Shown one piece after another: positions 1-12,900 of a stretch of DNA of 64,000 nt. Under the pieces are notes generated by a model. That model ran no database searches and was not told the DNA's origin. It was given only the letters and a program-made list of their open reading frames with translations. Origin of the DNA: Pararge aegeria (Eukaryota; Arthropoda; Insecta; Lepidoptera; Nymphalidae); assembly GCF_905163445.1 (NCBI RefSeq), contig NC_053183.1:9672001-9736000 (forward strand), read 5' to 3'. The stretch's first letter is position 1. Every line of letters starts with the position of its first letter. A program made the position numbers and the translations under genes.

Positions 1-104
1 TTAAAACGCAGTTTTTGGAGGTGGTGCTGTTTCAGTAAAATAGGCTTCATTTCTGAAACAATAATTAATTACGATGTTTTATTATTTTCTGTAAATTAAT
101 CTTA

Positions 105-345
105 CCTAAGCAATTAAAATATCACTTGCTTTAACGGTGAAGGAAACATCATATAGAAACCCGCAGGCCTGAGAGTTCTCCAAAATGTTCCCAAAGGCGT
201 GTGTAGTCCACAAATCTGCACTGGGCCAGCGTGGTGGACTACAGCCTAAACACTTCTCATTGTGGGAAAAGATCCGTGCCCTGTAGTGGGCCGGTAATAG
301 GTTGAAATTTTTATTACGTTTTTTTAATTTTAAAAAATGTATCCC
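105..345 (+). repeat. SINE-A copy, head missing
   Basis: Starts near the conserved body (ATATCACTTGCTTTAACGG, then GTGAAGG) and runs through the block around CCAGCGTGGTGGACTACAG to the tail GGGCCGGTAATAGGTTGA. The same body recurs at 37674-37990, 39935-40220, 45966-46258, 52265-52550, 60245-60545 and 61215-61490. The tRNA-like head seen in the longest copies is absent here. Confidence 0.7.
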
Positions 346-2739
346 CATCACTGAGTAGTTCTATTAACAAAATACCGTATCAAATCTATGTATCACGTGC
401 CTAAGTAAATATGATGCCATGTGACGAAGTGAATCGGCAATCGTCTTTAGAGGTCATTTTGTTAATTTTATCTTCTCTGTTAGTTTTTCAAAACTAATAA
501 TAACGTGAGTTACCATATAGAAAACACACTCACTAACGAAATTGAATTTGGCCAGAGACCACATGGTTCTGATAATATCGATTTGCTGACGCCATTCATT
601 GAAATTTTCGCGCTTAAATAAATATTCCATCATATTCGCTTGAAAAAATATCTATCAAGAATCTAATATAATATTCCTGGTGGAATAGAATTTCGCTATC
701 CCAAAGGCTTCCTATGTGCCCTCTTTTACCTAATTATAATGCTTCGTTAACTCGTAAATTCGAAAGACGAAATATGATAAAGTTACGCCAACATGTGGTC
801 ATATTTAGTTAAGAAACAGCAAAAATCAATTAATAACTGCAAGAAAATATCACTTACTTTTTGAAAATGTAGGGTTTTATGGTCCTGCGACTCAAAAATC
901 GAGATTTTGAGAGTGTAGCAAGCCGCCTTGACTCTCTCAGCTGTACACTGAAGTTATCGAGGGTCGCCCCATTCCATAGTCTGAATGGAGCATGCGCGAA
1001 TCACCGCCACCCCACTTCTGCAGACCCCCTTGCCGTCGCTATTATTACAGAGCTGTAGGCACGGGTATTTGCGAGGGACCCCCTGGAAACAAGCCTTTAT
1101 AAACTAGACGCTATAACAAGTTTACGACTCATCACAATTCCTAAGTAACTTGGTATGTAATGTAGATGGGTACTTCGTTGACCTTGTGTAGTCGATGGGA
1201 ATTTTTTATAGAGAATTATTGAGTAGGTGTTTAGTTGAAATACCGCTACTTTTATGAATTTTAAATATTTTTGGATGTTGTCTCAAAATATAATCCTAAA
1301 ATTTTTTTTCCAAGGGTGGCACTTCATAAATACAAACATATTGCTGTTCATACTCATTCATATCTACCTACCGATTGAACCATTTTAATTAAGATTTGAA
1401 TCAAAGCAAATTTTTTTGGACAATCTTATGGATGATAATTCAGTTTTCGCCCGCTTAGCGGAATTTTTTAAGTTTGAGTTTAATTTCTGTAATACTTGTG
1501 TACTTGTTATTTGGTGCTTTTGATGTTGTTAGCTAACTATTAATAATAAATAGGTACGAAGTAAAGTACAAATTTGCTTAAGCTCCGTCCTTATGTACTT
1601 TTCACTGGCATTTGTGTTCGGTCAAATTTAGCCCTCCCGTTGTTTAATGGCGTATGGCAATACAATAATTGTAGCCTGGCTTTTTGAAAACAATTATTAT
1701 TTTATTCGAACTAAAATAAGGATCTTTAATTTTTACAACATCTGTTTTGCTGTAGAGGTTTCAGCAGAGCTAGGTGCCTCAGCCAGGAGACAAAAATTAT
1801 ATCCCCCGATTATATTCCCTGAGAGGTAATATATTTAACGTGTCCACCTGCTAAAGCTCGGGAACATGGAATAGGAGAAGTGTAACCCGGTTTATTATTA
1901 CACATATGTTATTTGGATGTTATTTCCAGTTGTGCGACAATGCTCTGAGATTTGACAAGGCTGTGAGAAGAAGATACATTTTTATCCTTTGTCTCGGAGA
2001 TGTTTATCTCCTGCCCATGTTAGCAATGCGGCTGTATAATGGACTTGATTATAAAACGCATTATAATTTACGTAACGGGATTTGAATCTTCGCCTCTCCG
2101 GTACAGGAGTTCTGAGTGGCAATAAAGTCACTGTCCTACAGTGGCTTGGCTAGTGTAAGCCTATGCTGTAATTATTGCAGCAGTTAAATGAACTTTTTTT
2201 TTATATAGTTGATTCTTTTAGATCTCTTCTGTTGTAACTTTTGTGTTTATGCAGGAATTTGATTTCGTGAAAGATATTAATTTCCTAACCTGAAGTAGAT
2301 ATCCTAATAGACTACAAAATTCTATTTAGAAAACGATATTTCCAAAACTGCTTGCTGGGGGCCAAATATTTCACCAAAGTACTGAATGGATTTGACTGTT
2401 AAGAATGGAGATAGATTATGGATAGTTAAATTGTAAAGAATCGTTGTTGTAAAAGAGAGTGCGTGCCAGAGAAGGCAGGTAGTCGACTTTATTGGGCGCG
2501 GTTACTTAGATTTTTTATTGCTTTCGACGCGCGGGCAACATTAGTCTCTTGCAAAGCAGATTGCAACTGGAAAACCATCGCCTTCTGTTCTACGCAATTC
2601 TCTAGCTGGACTAAACTAGCGGTTCAAAAGGTACTACTGTCGTTCTCATAATGTTTGCAGTAAAAAAAGGATAGCACTTTTAACATTTTAAGGGTTGTCA
2701 ATTTAGTTTAGTTTAGAGATTTGTGGATATCAGGATAAT

Positions 2740-2925
2740 AAGCGTTGGATTGGAGCATCCTCAGGAGATGTTGACTTTACAATGAATAATTGTTAGGTCA
2801 ACATATCCTGAGGATGCTCCGGTTTCAGAGCGAAACGTGCGTAGAGGGTACATTGCCGATGATCTGTTTGGTGTAGAGTATAAGGATTGAAGAAATTATA
2901 AATTACACCATACAGATTCTCCTGC
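2740..2925. repeat. Hairpin-bearing dispersed repeat
   Basis: Two 24-bp arms at 2752-2775 and 2797-2820 are inverted copies with one mismatch (GGAGCATCCTCAGG at the outer end), with a 21-nt loop. The sequence after the hairpin (about 2890-2925) recurs as its reverse complement near 28950-28990, and the left arm recurs at 57051-57075. It is therefore a dispersed family, probably a non-autonomous DNA element. Superfamily not assigned. Confidence 0.6.
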
Positions 2926-3169
2926 TTTTCGCGTACTATAGCGAATGAAGCTTAATTTTAATAATAAACTAATATTACATCGTAATTTGTAGGAACTGTA
3001 GTCGGTATCTAACCTTCTTCTCAGTTGGTACGCTCTTGTCAGAACGGTCACAAAAATATATCAAAATTTGAGAGAAATTGTGACTGCAATAATTTGAACG
3101 TTAGAAGCAAAAATAAACTTGCAGTACAGTACCTATACAAGACTACACTAAAAGCAGTGAGATAATATA

Positions 3170-3600
3170 TACTACTAGCTATTGCCCGCGACTTCGTCTG
3201 CGTTTGATTTTGGTTTTTGATGTGGCATTAAATTTAGATGCAGTTCTAAAAAAATTTAAAGTATTCAGTATCGCTAAGCCTTGAATGAGGGGTTCGCTGC
3301 TGTCCACTGAGGAGTTCTGTCCTCTATCTCCAACCATAGTATGGACAAAATTAAACACATATTATAACCTCTATAGTACACAAATAATTATTTAAATCGG
3401 TTATAATTTGTCGCCAAACACTTTCATCCCCTCTCCCAAAGGAACCGAGCTTAATGTTGAGATAAAAAGTATCCTATATTACTTCTAACACTTCAAAGAA
3501 TATGTGTACAAAGTTTCACGAAGATCGGTTAAGTAGTTTTTGCGTGAAAGCGTAACAAACATACTTAAATTGACATTTATAATATTAGTTGGGATAGGGA
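3170..3600 (+). repeat. Dispersed repeat starting CTATTGCCCGCGACTTCG
   Basis: Begins TACTAGCTATTGCCCGCGAC and ends with a block like GTAACAAACATAC and TAATATTAGT. A clearly related copy in the same orientation is at 18625-18955. Shorter relatives of its right end occur at 13480-13615 and, in the opposite orientation, 57770-58000. This is a very common kind of lepidopteran repeat. It has no coding capacity and its class is left open. Confidence 0.65.
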
Positions 3601-3974
3601 TAGGGGATAGGGATGACATAGCAGTATGTGAAGGCATCAGACGTTTCGTCAACTTGTCATCAGAAAACGCAATCAGGCAAGAACCCTCAAACAATAATTA
3701 AAAAAACGACAACCAATTAGGCATGCACTAAACACAAAATTTGAAGGCTGTACGGTAATATACCATTGCCTTTTTCGTACGGGAAAAAATAAAGAAGAAA
3801 AAAAAGTGTGCTAATGTGACTGTCAAATTGCCAAGTCAAGCCGTCTCCAAACCAAAATACATGGTCATTAAAATATTAACTCAAATTCAGGTTTACAATT
3901 CACAAAATCTCTTGAAAATCTCGTCGTTAATAAATTATGTAACATAGAAATAATTTTTCTACATTAAAATTAAT

Positions 3975-6900
3975 ATGTTATTAAGAAATGTACGGTATGC
4001 GGCAGAGTTGACTCTTTGCTGGTATGTATTAGCACTTGCAGGATTAAAAACCATTTTAATTTTTTAAATTAAAACATTATATAATGTACAAACGAAATTT
4101 ACAGTCAATTCAGTAAGCAATTCCATAAACAAAAAAGTTAAATAGAGTTATTAAAACTTTTAACTATATTTTCAGCAAACCAGTGTTTTTCAACCAAAAC
4201 TCAAATAAGTTTGGATATGTGCGACTACAATTGCGCAGTGCCTTCCACAATTCACGGCGAGGTGCCCGAAAACCTGTCTCTGAACCAAATCCTATTGAAA
4301 ATATACACATAGAAGGACCTCTGAATGCAAGTGGCCTTTTAAAGCCATTCTTCTTTACTGTAGGGGTATGAAAGCACTTTTTAATATAATTATTGATTGC
4401 AATATCAAAAATTAATTTCTAGACTATAGTAAAGCAACAGGGTTTTGTCCAACCTGTTTGTTGGTTTGGACAGAGCAAAAGATTGATGTTGTTTTTTTAC
4501 ATATTTATAATTTCTCAGCTTGAGATTAATAAGGGCTACTTCTATCACAGGACACAACACAGCTTCACTTATATAGAGCTATGGTGCAATTTTTTTATAA
4601 CCTTGCTTAAGCTGAGAGTAGTAGCATAATTTTTAAGTACTGAATTTAAAGAAAAGGCTCAGAAAATTACTTGTATTAAAATTTGAAACAAACATAATTT
4701 TTAACTTACTTTCTATAACAAAGATGCATCATAATAGTCTTTTATTATAAATCCTGTAAGGATACTTAATTATTTTTAATTTTTCAGGTTACATCTTTGA
4801 GCCTAGCTGGTTGTGTAATATGGGAGTATGAGAATCTACGCTCACATGCAAGTACTTTTCTCAAACGTCCAGGACAATGGTTGAATGCTCATCATAAACG
4901 TGTTTCAGCAAATAATGTAGATTTTTTTTTTTTGAGAAGATAAGAAATTAAATAAAATTGAAGTTAATATGAATTGTGGCTCTTGACTTGTTTTAGAGAT
5001 CAGAACCTGGACCAATAAAAAAATGGTGGAGTTCATTAAGAGAAAGCGAAAAGGTTTTCTATCCCATTCTAGCAGCCAACATTCTTGTCTTTGGTGCTTG
5101 GAGAATAAGACCTTTGCAGCCTTTTATGATTAAATATTTTTGTTCAAACCCTTCAGGCAGTAAGTTATTATATCATCTTTTTCATTGTTGCATAACTATA
5201 CCAGTAGGGCTAGCATGCACGCCAAAAGTTGATTATCTCAACCTGTTACTCGTACTTTTTCTATAGCAGGGGTTGAACCTAAATAGTTTACCAAGAAGAA
5301 AAAATACTTAATTTACTGACTGAAAATTCTGAATAACTGACCTTGACTATTTAACTAATATTTTTTAATAATCAAAAAAATTTCATCACCCTCTTTATCT
5401 TCTATACATATTCTAATTGCAGGCCAACAAACAAAATCAATATTCTAAAGAGCTACAAAAATACAGAACTGACTTACAGAGTTACTGAGTCTTACATATG
5501 TGAGATGAGAGAATCCACCTACATCTTGCATGCTGGACACACGAAACGCGCATATAACGCACTTTCAAATTACTTGGTAGACATACAGAACTCGAATGAA
5601 AGATACTTTTTAGATTTTAGAATAACAAAACAAAATCAATATCCTAAAGAGCTACAAAAATACAGAACAAACTGACTTACAGTTGTCGTAAAAGTATTGA
5701 CTTTAACTTATTATACTGATCAGTTCGACCCCTGCACTTACAGCTCACGTGTAAGACTCACAAAACTTGTCATGTGAGATGAGAGAATCCACCTTCATCT
5801 TGCATGCTGGACACACGAAACGCGCATATAACGCACTTTCAAATCACATGGTAGACATACAGAACTGGCATAAGAGACACTTGCAACTATATTGAAAAAC
5901 ATACATAACTCTCATAAAATACTCTTTCAAATCACATGGTAGACATACAGAACTGGCATAAAAGACACTTGCAACTATATTGAATAACATACACAACTCG
6001 CAAAACGACACCTGAATCTTTCATGCTGGACGGACGAAACTAGCATAAAAGACACTTTCAAATCACATGGTAGACATACAGAACTGGCATAAAAGACACT
6101 TGCAACTATATCGAAAAACATACACCACTCGCAAAAACGACATCTGAATCTTCTATGCTGGACGGACGAAACTAGCATAAAAGACACTTGCAACTATATT
6201 GCAAAAACATACATAACTCGCATAAACGACACCTGAATCTTCCATGCTGGACGTACGAAACTAACATAAAAGACTCTTTCAAATCACATGGTAGACATAC
6301 AGAACTGGCATAAAAGACACTTGCAACTATATTAAAAAAACATACATAACTCTTATAAACGACACCTGAATCTTCCATGCTGGACGGACGAAACTAGCAT
6401 AAAAGACTCTTTCAAATCACATGGTAGACATACAGAACTGGCGTAAAAGATACTTGCAACAATAATGAAAAACATACATTACTCGCATAAACGACACCTG
6501 AATCTTCCATGCTGGACGGAAGAAACTAGCATAAAAGACTCTTTCAAATCACATGGTAGACATACAGAACTGGCATAAAAGACACTTGCAACTATATTGA
6601 AAAACATACATAACTCTCATAAACGACACCTGAATCTTCCATGCTGGACGGAAGAAACTAGCATAAAAGACTCTTTCAAATCACATGGTAGACATACAGA
6701 ACTGGCATAAAAGATACTTGCAACAATAATGAAAAACATACATTACTGGCATAAAAGATACTTGCAACAATAATGAAAAACATACATTACTCGCATAAAC
6801 GACACCTGAATCTTCCATGCTGGACGGAAGAAACTAGCATAAAAGACTCTTTCAAATCACATGGTAGACATACAGAACTGGCATAAAAGACACTTGCAAC

Positions 6901-9900
6901 TATATTGAAAAACATACATAACTCTCATAAACGACACCTGAATCTTCCATGCTGGACGGAAGAAACTAGCATAAAATACTCTTTCAAATCACGTGGTAGA
7001 CATACAGAACTGGCATAAAAGACACTTGCAACTATATTGAATAACATACACAACTCGCAAAACGACACCTGAATCTTCCATGCTGGACGGAAGAAACCAG
7101 CATAAAAGACTCTTTCAAATCACATGGTAGACATACAGAACTGGCATAAAAGACACTTGCAGCTATATTGAAAAACATACATAACTCTTATAAACGACAC
7201 CTGAATCTTCCATGCTGGACGGACGAAACTAGCATAAAAGACTCTTTCAAATCACATGGTAGACATACAGAACTGGCATAAAAGATACTTGCAACAATAA
7301 TGAAAAACATACATTACTCGCATAAACGACACCTGAATCTTCCATGCTGGACGGAAGAAACTAGCATAAAAGACTCTTTCAAATCACATGGTAGACATAC
7401 AGAACTGGCATAAAAGACACTTGCAGCTATATTGAAAAACATACATAACTCTTATAAACGACACCTGAATCTTCCATGCTGGACGGACGAAACTAGCATA
7501 AAAGACTCTTTCAAATCACATGGTAGACATACAGAACTGGCATAAAAGATACTTGCAACAATAATGAAAAACATACATTACTCGCATAAACGACACCTGA
7601 ATCTTCCATGCTGGACGGAAGAAACTAGCATAAAAGACTCTTTCAAATCACATGGTAGACATACAGAACTGGCATAAAAGACACTTGCAACTATATTGAA
7701 AAACATACATAACTCTCATAAACGACACCTGAATCTTCCATGCTGGACGGAAGAAACTAGCATAAAATACTCTTTCAAATCACATGGTAGACATACAGAA
7801 CTGGCATAAAAGACACTTGCAACTATATTGAATAACATACACAACTCGCAAAACGACACCTGAATCTTCCATGCTGGACGGAAGAAACTAGCATAAAAGA
7901 CTCTTTCAAATCACATGGTAGACATACAGAACTGGCATAAAAGACACTTGCAACTATATTGAAAAACATACATAACTCTTATAAACGACACCTGAATCTT
8001 CCATGCTGGACGGACGAAACTAGCATAAAAGACTCTTTCAAATCACATGGTAGACATACAGAACTGGCATAAAAGATACTTGCAACAATAATGAAAAACA
8101 TACATTACTCGCATAAACGACACCTGAATCTTCCATGCTGGACGGAAGAAACTAGCATAAAAGACTCTTTCAAATCACATGGTAGACATACAGAACTGGC
8201 ATAAAAGATACTTGCAACAATAATGAAAAACATACATTACTCGCATAAACGACATCTGAATCTTCCATGCTGGACGGAAGAAACTAGCATATAAGACTCT
8301 TTCAAATCACATGGTAGACATACAGAACTGGCATAAAAGACACTTGCAACTATATTGAAAAACATACATAACTCTCATAAACGACACCTGAATCTTCCAT
8401 GCTGGACGGAAGAAACTAGCATAAAAGACTCTTTCAAATCACATGGTAGACATACAGAACTGGCATAAAAGATACTTGCAACAATAATGAAAAACATACA
8501 TTACTCGCATAAACGACACCTGAATCTTCCATGCTGGACGTAAGAAACTAGCATAAAAGACTCTTTCAAATCACATGGTAGACATACAGAACTGGCATAA
8601 AAGACACTTGCAACTATATTGAAAAACATACATAACTCTCATAAACGACACCTGAATCTTCCATGCTGGACGGAAGAAACTAGCATAAAATACTCTTTCA
8701 AATCACGTGGTAGACATACAGAACTGGCATAAAAGACACTTGCAACTATATTGAATAACATACACAACTCGCAAAACGACACCTGAATCTTCCATGCTGG
8801 ACGGAAGAAACCAGCATAAAAGACTCTTTCAAATCACATGGTAGACATACAGAACTGGCATAAAAGACACTTGCAACTATATTGAAAACATACGTAACTC
8901 TTATAAACGACACCTGAATCTTCCATGCTGGACGGACGAAACTAGCATAAAAGACTCTTTCAAATCACATGGTAGACATACAGAACTGGCATAAAAGACA
9001 CTTGCAACTATATTGAAAAACATACATAACTCTCATAAACGACACCTGAATCTTCCATGCTGGACGGAAGAAACTAGCATAAAATACTCTTTCAAATCAC
9101 ATGGTAGACATACAGAACTGGCATAAAAGACACTTGCAACTATATTGAATAACATACACAACTCGCAAAACGACACCTGAATCTTCCATGCTGGACGGAA
9201 GAAACTAGCATAAAAGACTCTTTCAAATCACATGGTAGACATACAGAACTGGCATAAAAGACACTTCCAACTATATTGAAAAACATACATAACTCTTATA
9301 AACGACACCTGAATCTTCCATGCTGGACGGACGAAACTAGCATAAAAGACTCTTTCAAATCACATGGTAGACATACAGAACTGGCATAAAAGATACTTGC
9401 AACAATAATGAAAAACATACATTACTCGCATAAACGACACCTGAATCTTCCATGCTGGACGGAAGAAACTAGCATAAAAGACTCTTTCAAATCACATGGT
9501 AGACATACAGAACTGGCATAAAAGATACTTGCAACAATAATGAAAAACATACATTACTCGCATAAACGACACCTGAATCTTCCATGCTGGACGGAAGAAA
9601 CTAGCATAAAAGACTCTTTCAAATCACATGGTAGACATACAGAACTGGCATAAGAGACACTTGCAACTTTATTGAAAAACATACATAACTCTCATAAACG
9701 ACACCTGAATCTTCCATGCTGGACGGAAGAAACTAGCATAAAATACTCTTTCAAATCACATGGTAGACATACAGAACTGGCATAAAAGACACTTGCAACT
9801 ATATCGAAAAACATACACTACTCGCAAAAACGACATCTGAATCTTCTATGCTGGACGGACGAAACTAGCATAAAAGACACTTGCAACTATATTGAAAAAA

Positions 9901-12900
9901 CATACATAACTCGCATAAACGACACCTGAATCTTCCATGCTGGACGTACGAAACTAACATAAAAGACTCTTTCAAATCACATGGTAGACATACAGAACTG
10001 GCATAAAAGACACTTGCAACTATATTGAAAAACATACGTCACTCGCATAAACGACACCTGAATCTTCCATGCTGGACAGAAGAAACTAGCATAAAAGACT
10101 CTTTCAAATCACATGGTAGACATACAGAACGCGCATTTTACAAATATACAGAACTAGCATAAAAGACACTTGCTACTATAATAAAAAACATACATAACTC
10201 GCATAAACGACACCTGAATCTTCCATGCTGAACATACGAAACTAACATAAAAGACTCTTTCAAATCACATGGTAGACATACAGAACTGGCATAAAAGACA
10301 CTTGCAACTATATTGAAAAACATACATAACTCGCATAAACGACACCTGAATCTTCCATGCTGGACGTACGAAACTAACATAAAAGACTCTTTCAAATCAC
10401 ATGGTAGACATACAGAACTGGCATAAAAGACACTTGCAACTATATCGAAAAACATACACCACTCGCAAAAACGACATCTGAATCTTCTATGCTGGACGGA
10501 CGAAACTAGCATAAAAGACACTTGCAACTATATTGCAAAAACATACATAACTCGCATAAACGACACCTGAATCTTCCATGCTGGACGTACGAAACTAACA
10601 TAAAAGACTCTTTCAAATCACATGGTAGACATACAGAACTGGCATAAAAGACACTTGCAACTATATTGAAAAACATACATAACTCGCATAAACGACACCT
10701 GAATCTTCCATGCTGGACGTACGAAACTAACATAAAAGACTCTTTCAAATCACATGGTAGACATACAGAACTGGCATAAAAGACACTTGCAACTATATTG
10801 AAAAACATACATAACTCGCATAAACGACACCTGAATCTTCCATGCTGGACAGACGAAACTAGCATAAAAGACTCTTTCAAATCACATGGTAGACATACAG
10901 AACTGGCATAAAAGACACTTGCAACTATATTGAAAAACATACGTAACTCGCATAAACGACACCTGAATCTTCCATGCTGGACAGAAGAAACTAGCATAAA
11001 AGACTCTTTCAAATCACATGGTAGACATACAGAACGCGCATTTTACAAATATACAGAACTCGCATAAAAGACACTTGCTACTATAATAAAAAACATACAT
11101 AACTCGCATAAACGACACCTGAATCTTCCATGCTGAACATACGAAACTAACATAAAAGACTCTTTCAAATCACATGGTAGACATACAGAACTGGCATAAA
11201 AGACACTTGCAACTATATTGAAAAACATACATAACTAACATAAAAGACTCTTTCAAATCACATAGTAGACATACAGAACTGGCATAAAAGACACTTGCAA
11301 CTATATCGAAAAACATACACCACTCGCAAAAACGACATCTGAATCTTCTATGCTGGACGGACGAAACTAGCATAAAAGACACTTGCAACTATATTGCAAA
11401 AACATACATAACTCGCATAAACGACACCTGAATCTTCCGTGCTGGACGTACGAAACTAACATAAAAGACTCTTTCAAATCACATGGTAGACATACAGAAC
11501 TGGCATAAAAGACACTTGCAACTATATTGAAAAACATACGTAACTCGCATAAACGACACCTGAATCTTCCATGCTGGACAGAAGAAACTAGCATAAAAGA
11601 CTCTTTCAAATCACATGGTAGACATACAGAACGCGCATTTTACAAATATACAGAACTCGCATAAAAGACACTTGCTACTATAATAAAAAACATACATAAC
11701 TCGCATAAACGACACCTGAATCTTCCATGCTGAACATACGAAACTAACATAAAAGACTCTTTCAAATCACATGGTAGACATACAGAACTGGCATAAAACA
11801 CACTTGCAACTATATTGAAAAACATACATAACTCGCATAAACGACACCTGAATCTTCCATGCTGGACGTACGAAACTAACATAAAAGACTCTTTCAAATC
11901 ACATGGTAGACATACAGAACTGGCATAAAAGACACTTGCAACTATATCGAAAAACATACACCACTCGCAAAAACGACATCTGAATCTTCTATGCTGGACG
12001 GACGAAACTAGCATAAAAGACACTTGCAACTATATTGCAAAAACATACATAACTCGCATAAACGACACCTGAATCTTCCATGCTGGACGTACGAAACTAA
12101 CATAAAAGACTCTTTCAAATCACATGGTAGACATACAGAACTGGCATAAAAGACACTTGCAACTATATTGAAAAACATACATAACTCGCATAAACGACAC
12201 CTGAATCTTCCATGCTGGACGTACGAAACTAACATAAAAGACTCTTTCAAATCACATGGTAGACATACAGAACTGGCACAAAAGACACTTGCAACTATAT
12301 TGAAAAACATACATAACTCGCATAAACGACACCTGAATCTTCCATGCTGGACAGACGAAACTAGCATAAAAGACTCTTTCAAATCACATGGTAGACATAC
12401 AGAACTGGCATAAAAGACACTTGCAACTATATTGAAAAACATACGTAACTCGCATAAACGACACCTGAATCTTCCATGCTGGACAGAAGAAACTAGCATA
12501 AAAGACTCTTTCAAATCACATGGTAGACATACAGAACGCGCATTTTACAAATATACAGAACTCGCATAAAAGACACTTGCTACTATAATAAAAAAAATAC
12601 ATAACTCGCATAAACGACACCTGAATCTTCCATGCTGGACGTACGAAACTAACATAAAAGACTCTTTCAAATCACATGGTAGACATACAGAACTGGCATA
12701 AAAGACACTTGCAACTATATTGAAAAACATACATAACTCGCATAAACGACACCTGAATCTTCCATGCTGGACGTACGAAACTAACATAAAAGACTCTTTC
12801 AAATCACATGGTAGACATACAGAACTGGCATAAAAGACACTTGCAACTATATTGAAAAACATACGTCACTCGCATAAACGACACCTGAATCTTCCATGCT

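Larger units (their letters stand above)
1..3974. other. Region upstream of PARL, no gene recognised
   Basis: No coding exon could be supported here. Short open frames have no recognisable domain and no matching splice partners. It contains a partial SINE-A copy (105-345), a 24-bp inverted repeat (2752-2820) and a degraded dispersed repeat (3170-3600), described separately. The PARL promoter should lie just upstream of 3975, but no clear core promoter motif was seen. Confidence 0.6.

Noticed and set aside
10506..11012. 168-codon open frame on the minus strand, and similar ones at 10138-10527, 11640-12029, 12008-12514 and 12545-12862
   Set aside because: They are read-through of the 132-bp satellite; a unit divisible by 3 keeps one frame open and gives a 44-residue protein repeat. 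They lie in a PARL intron on the opposite strand.
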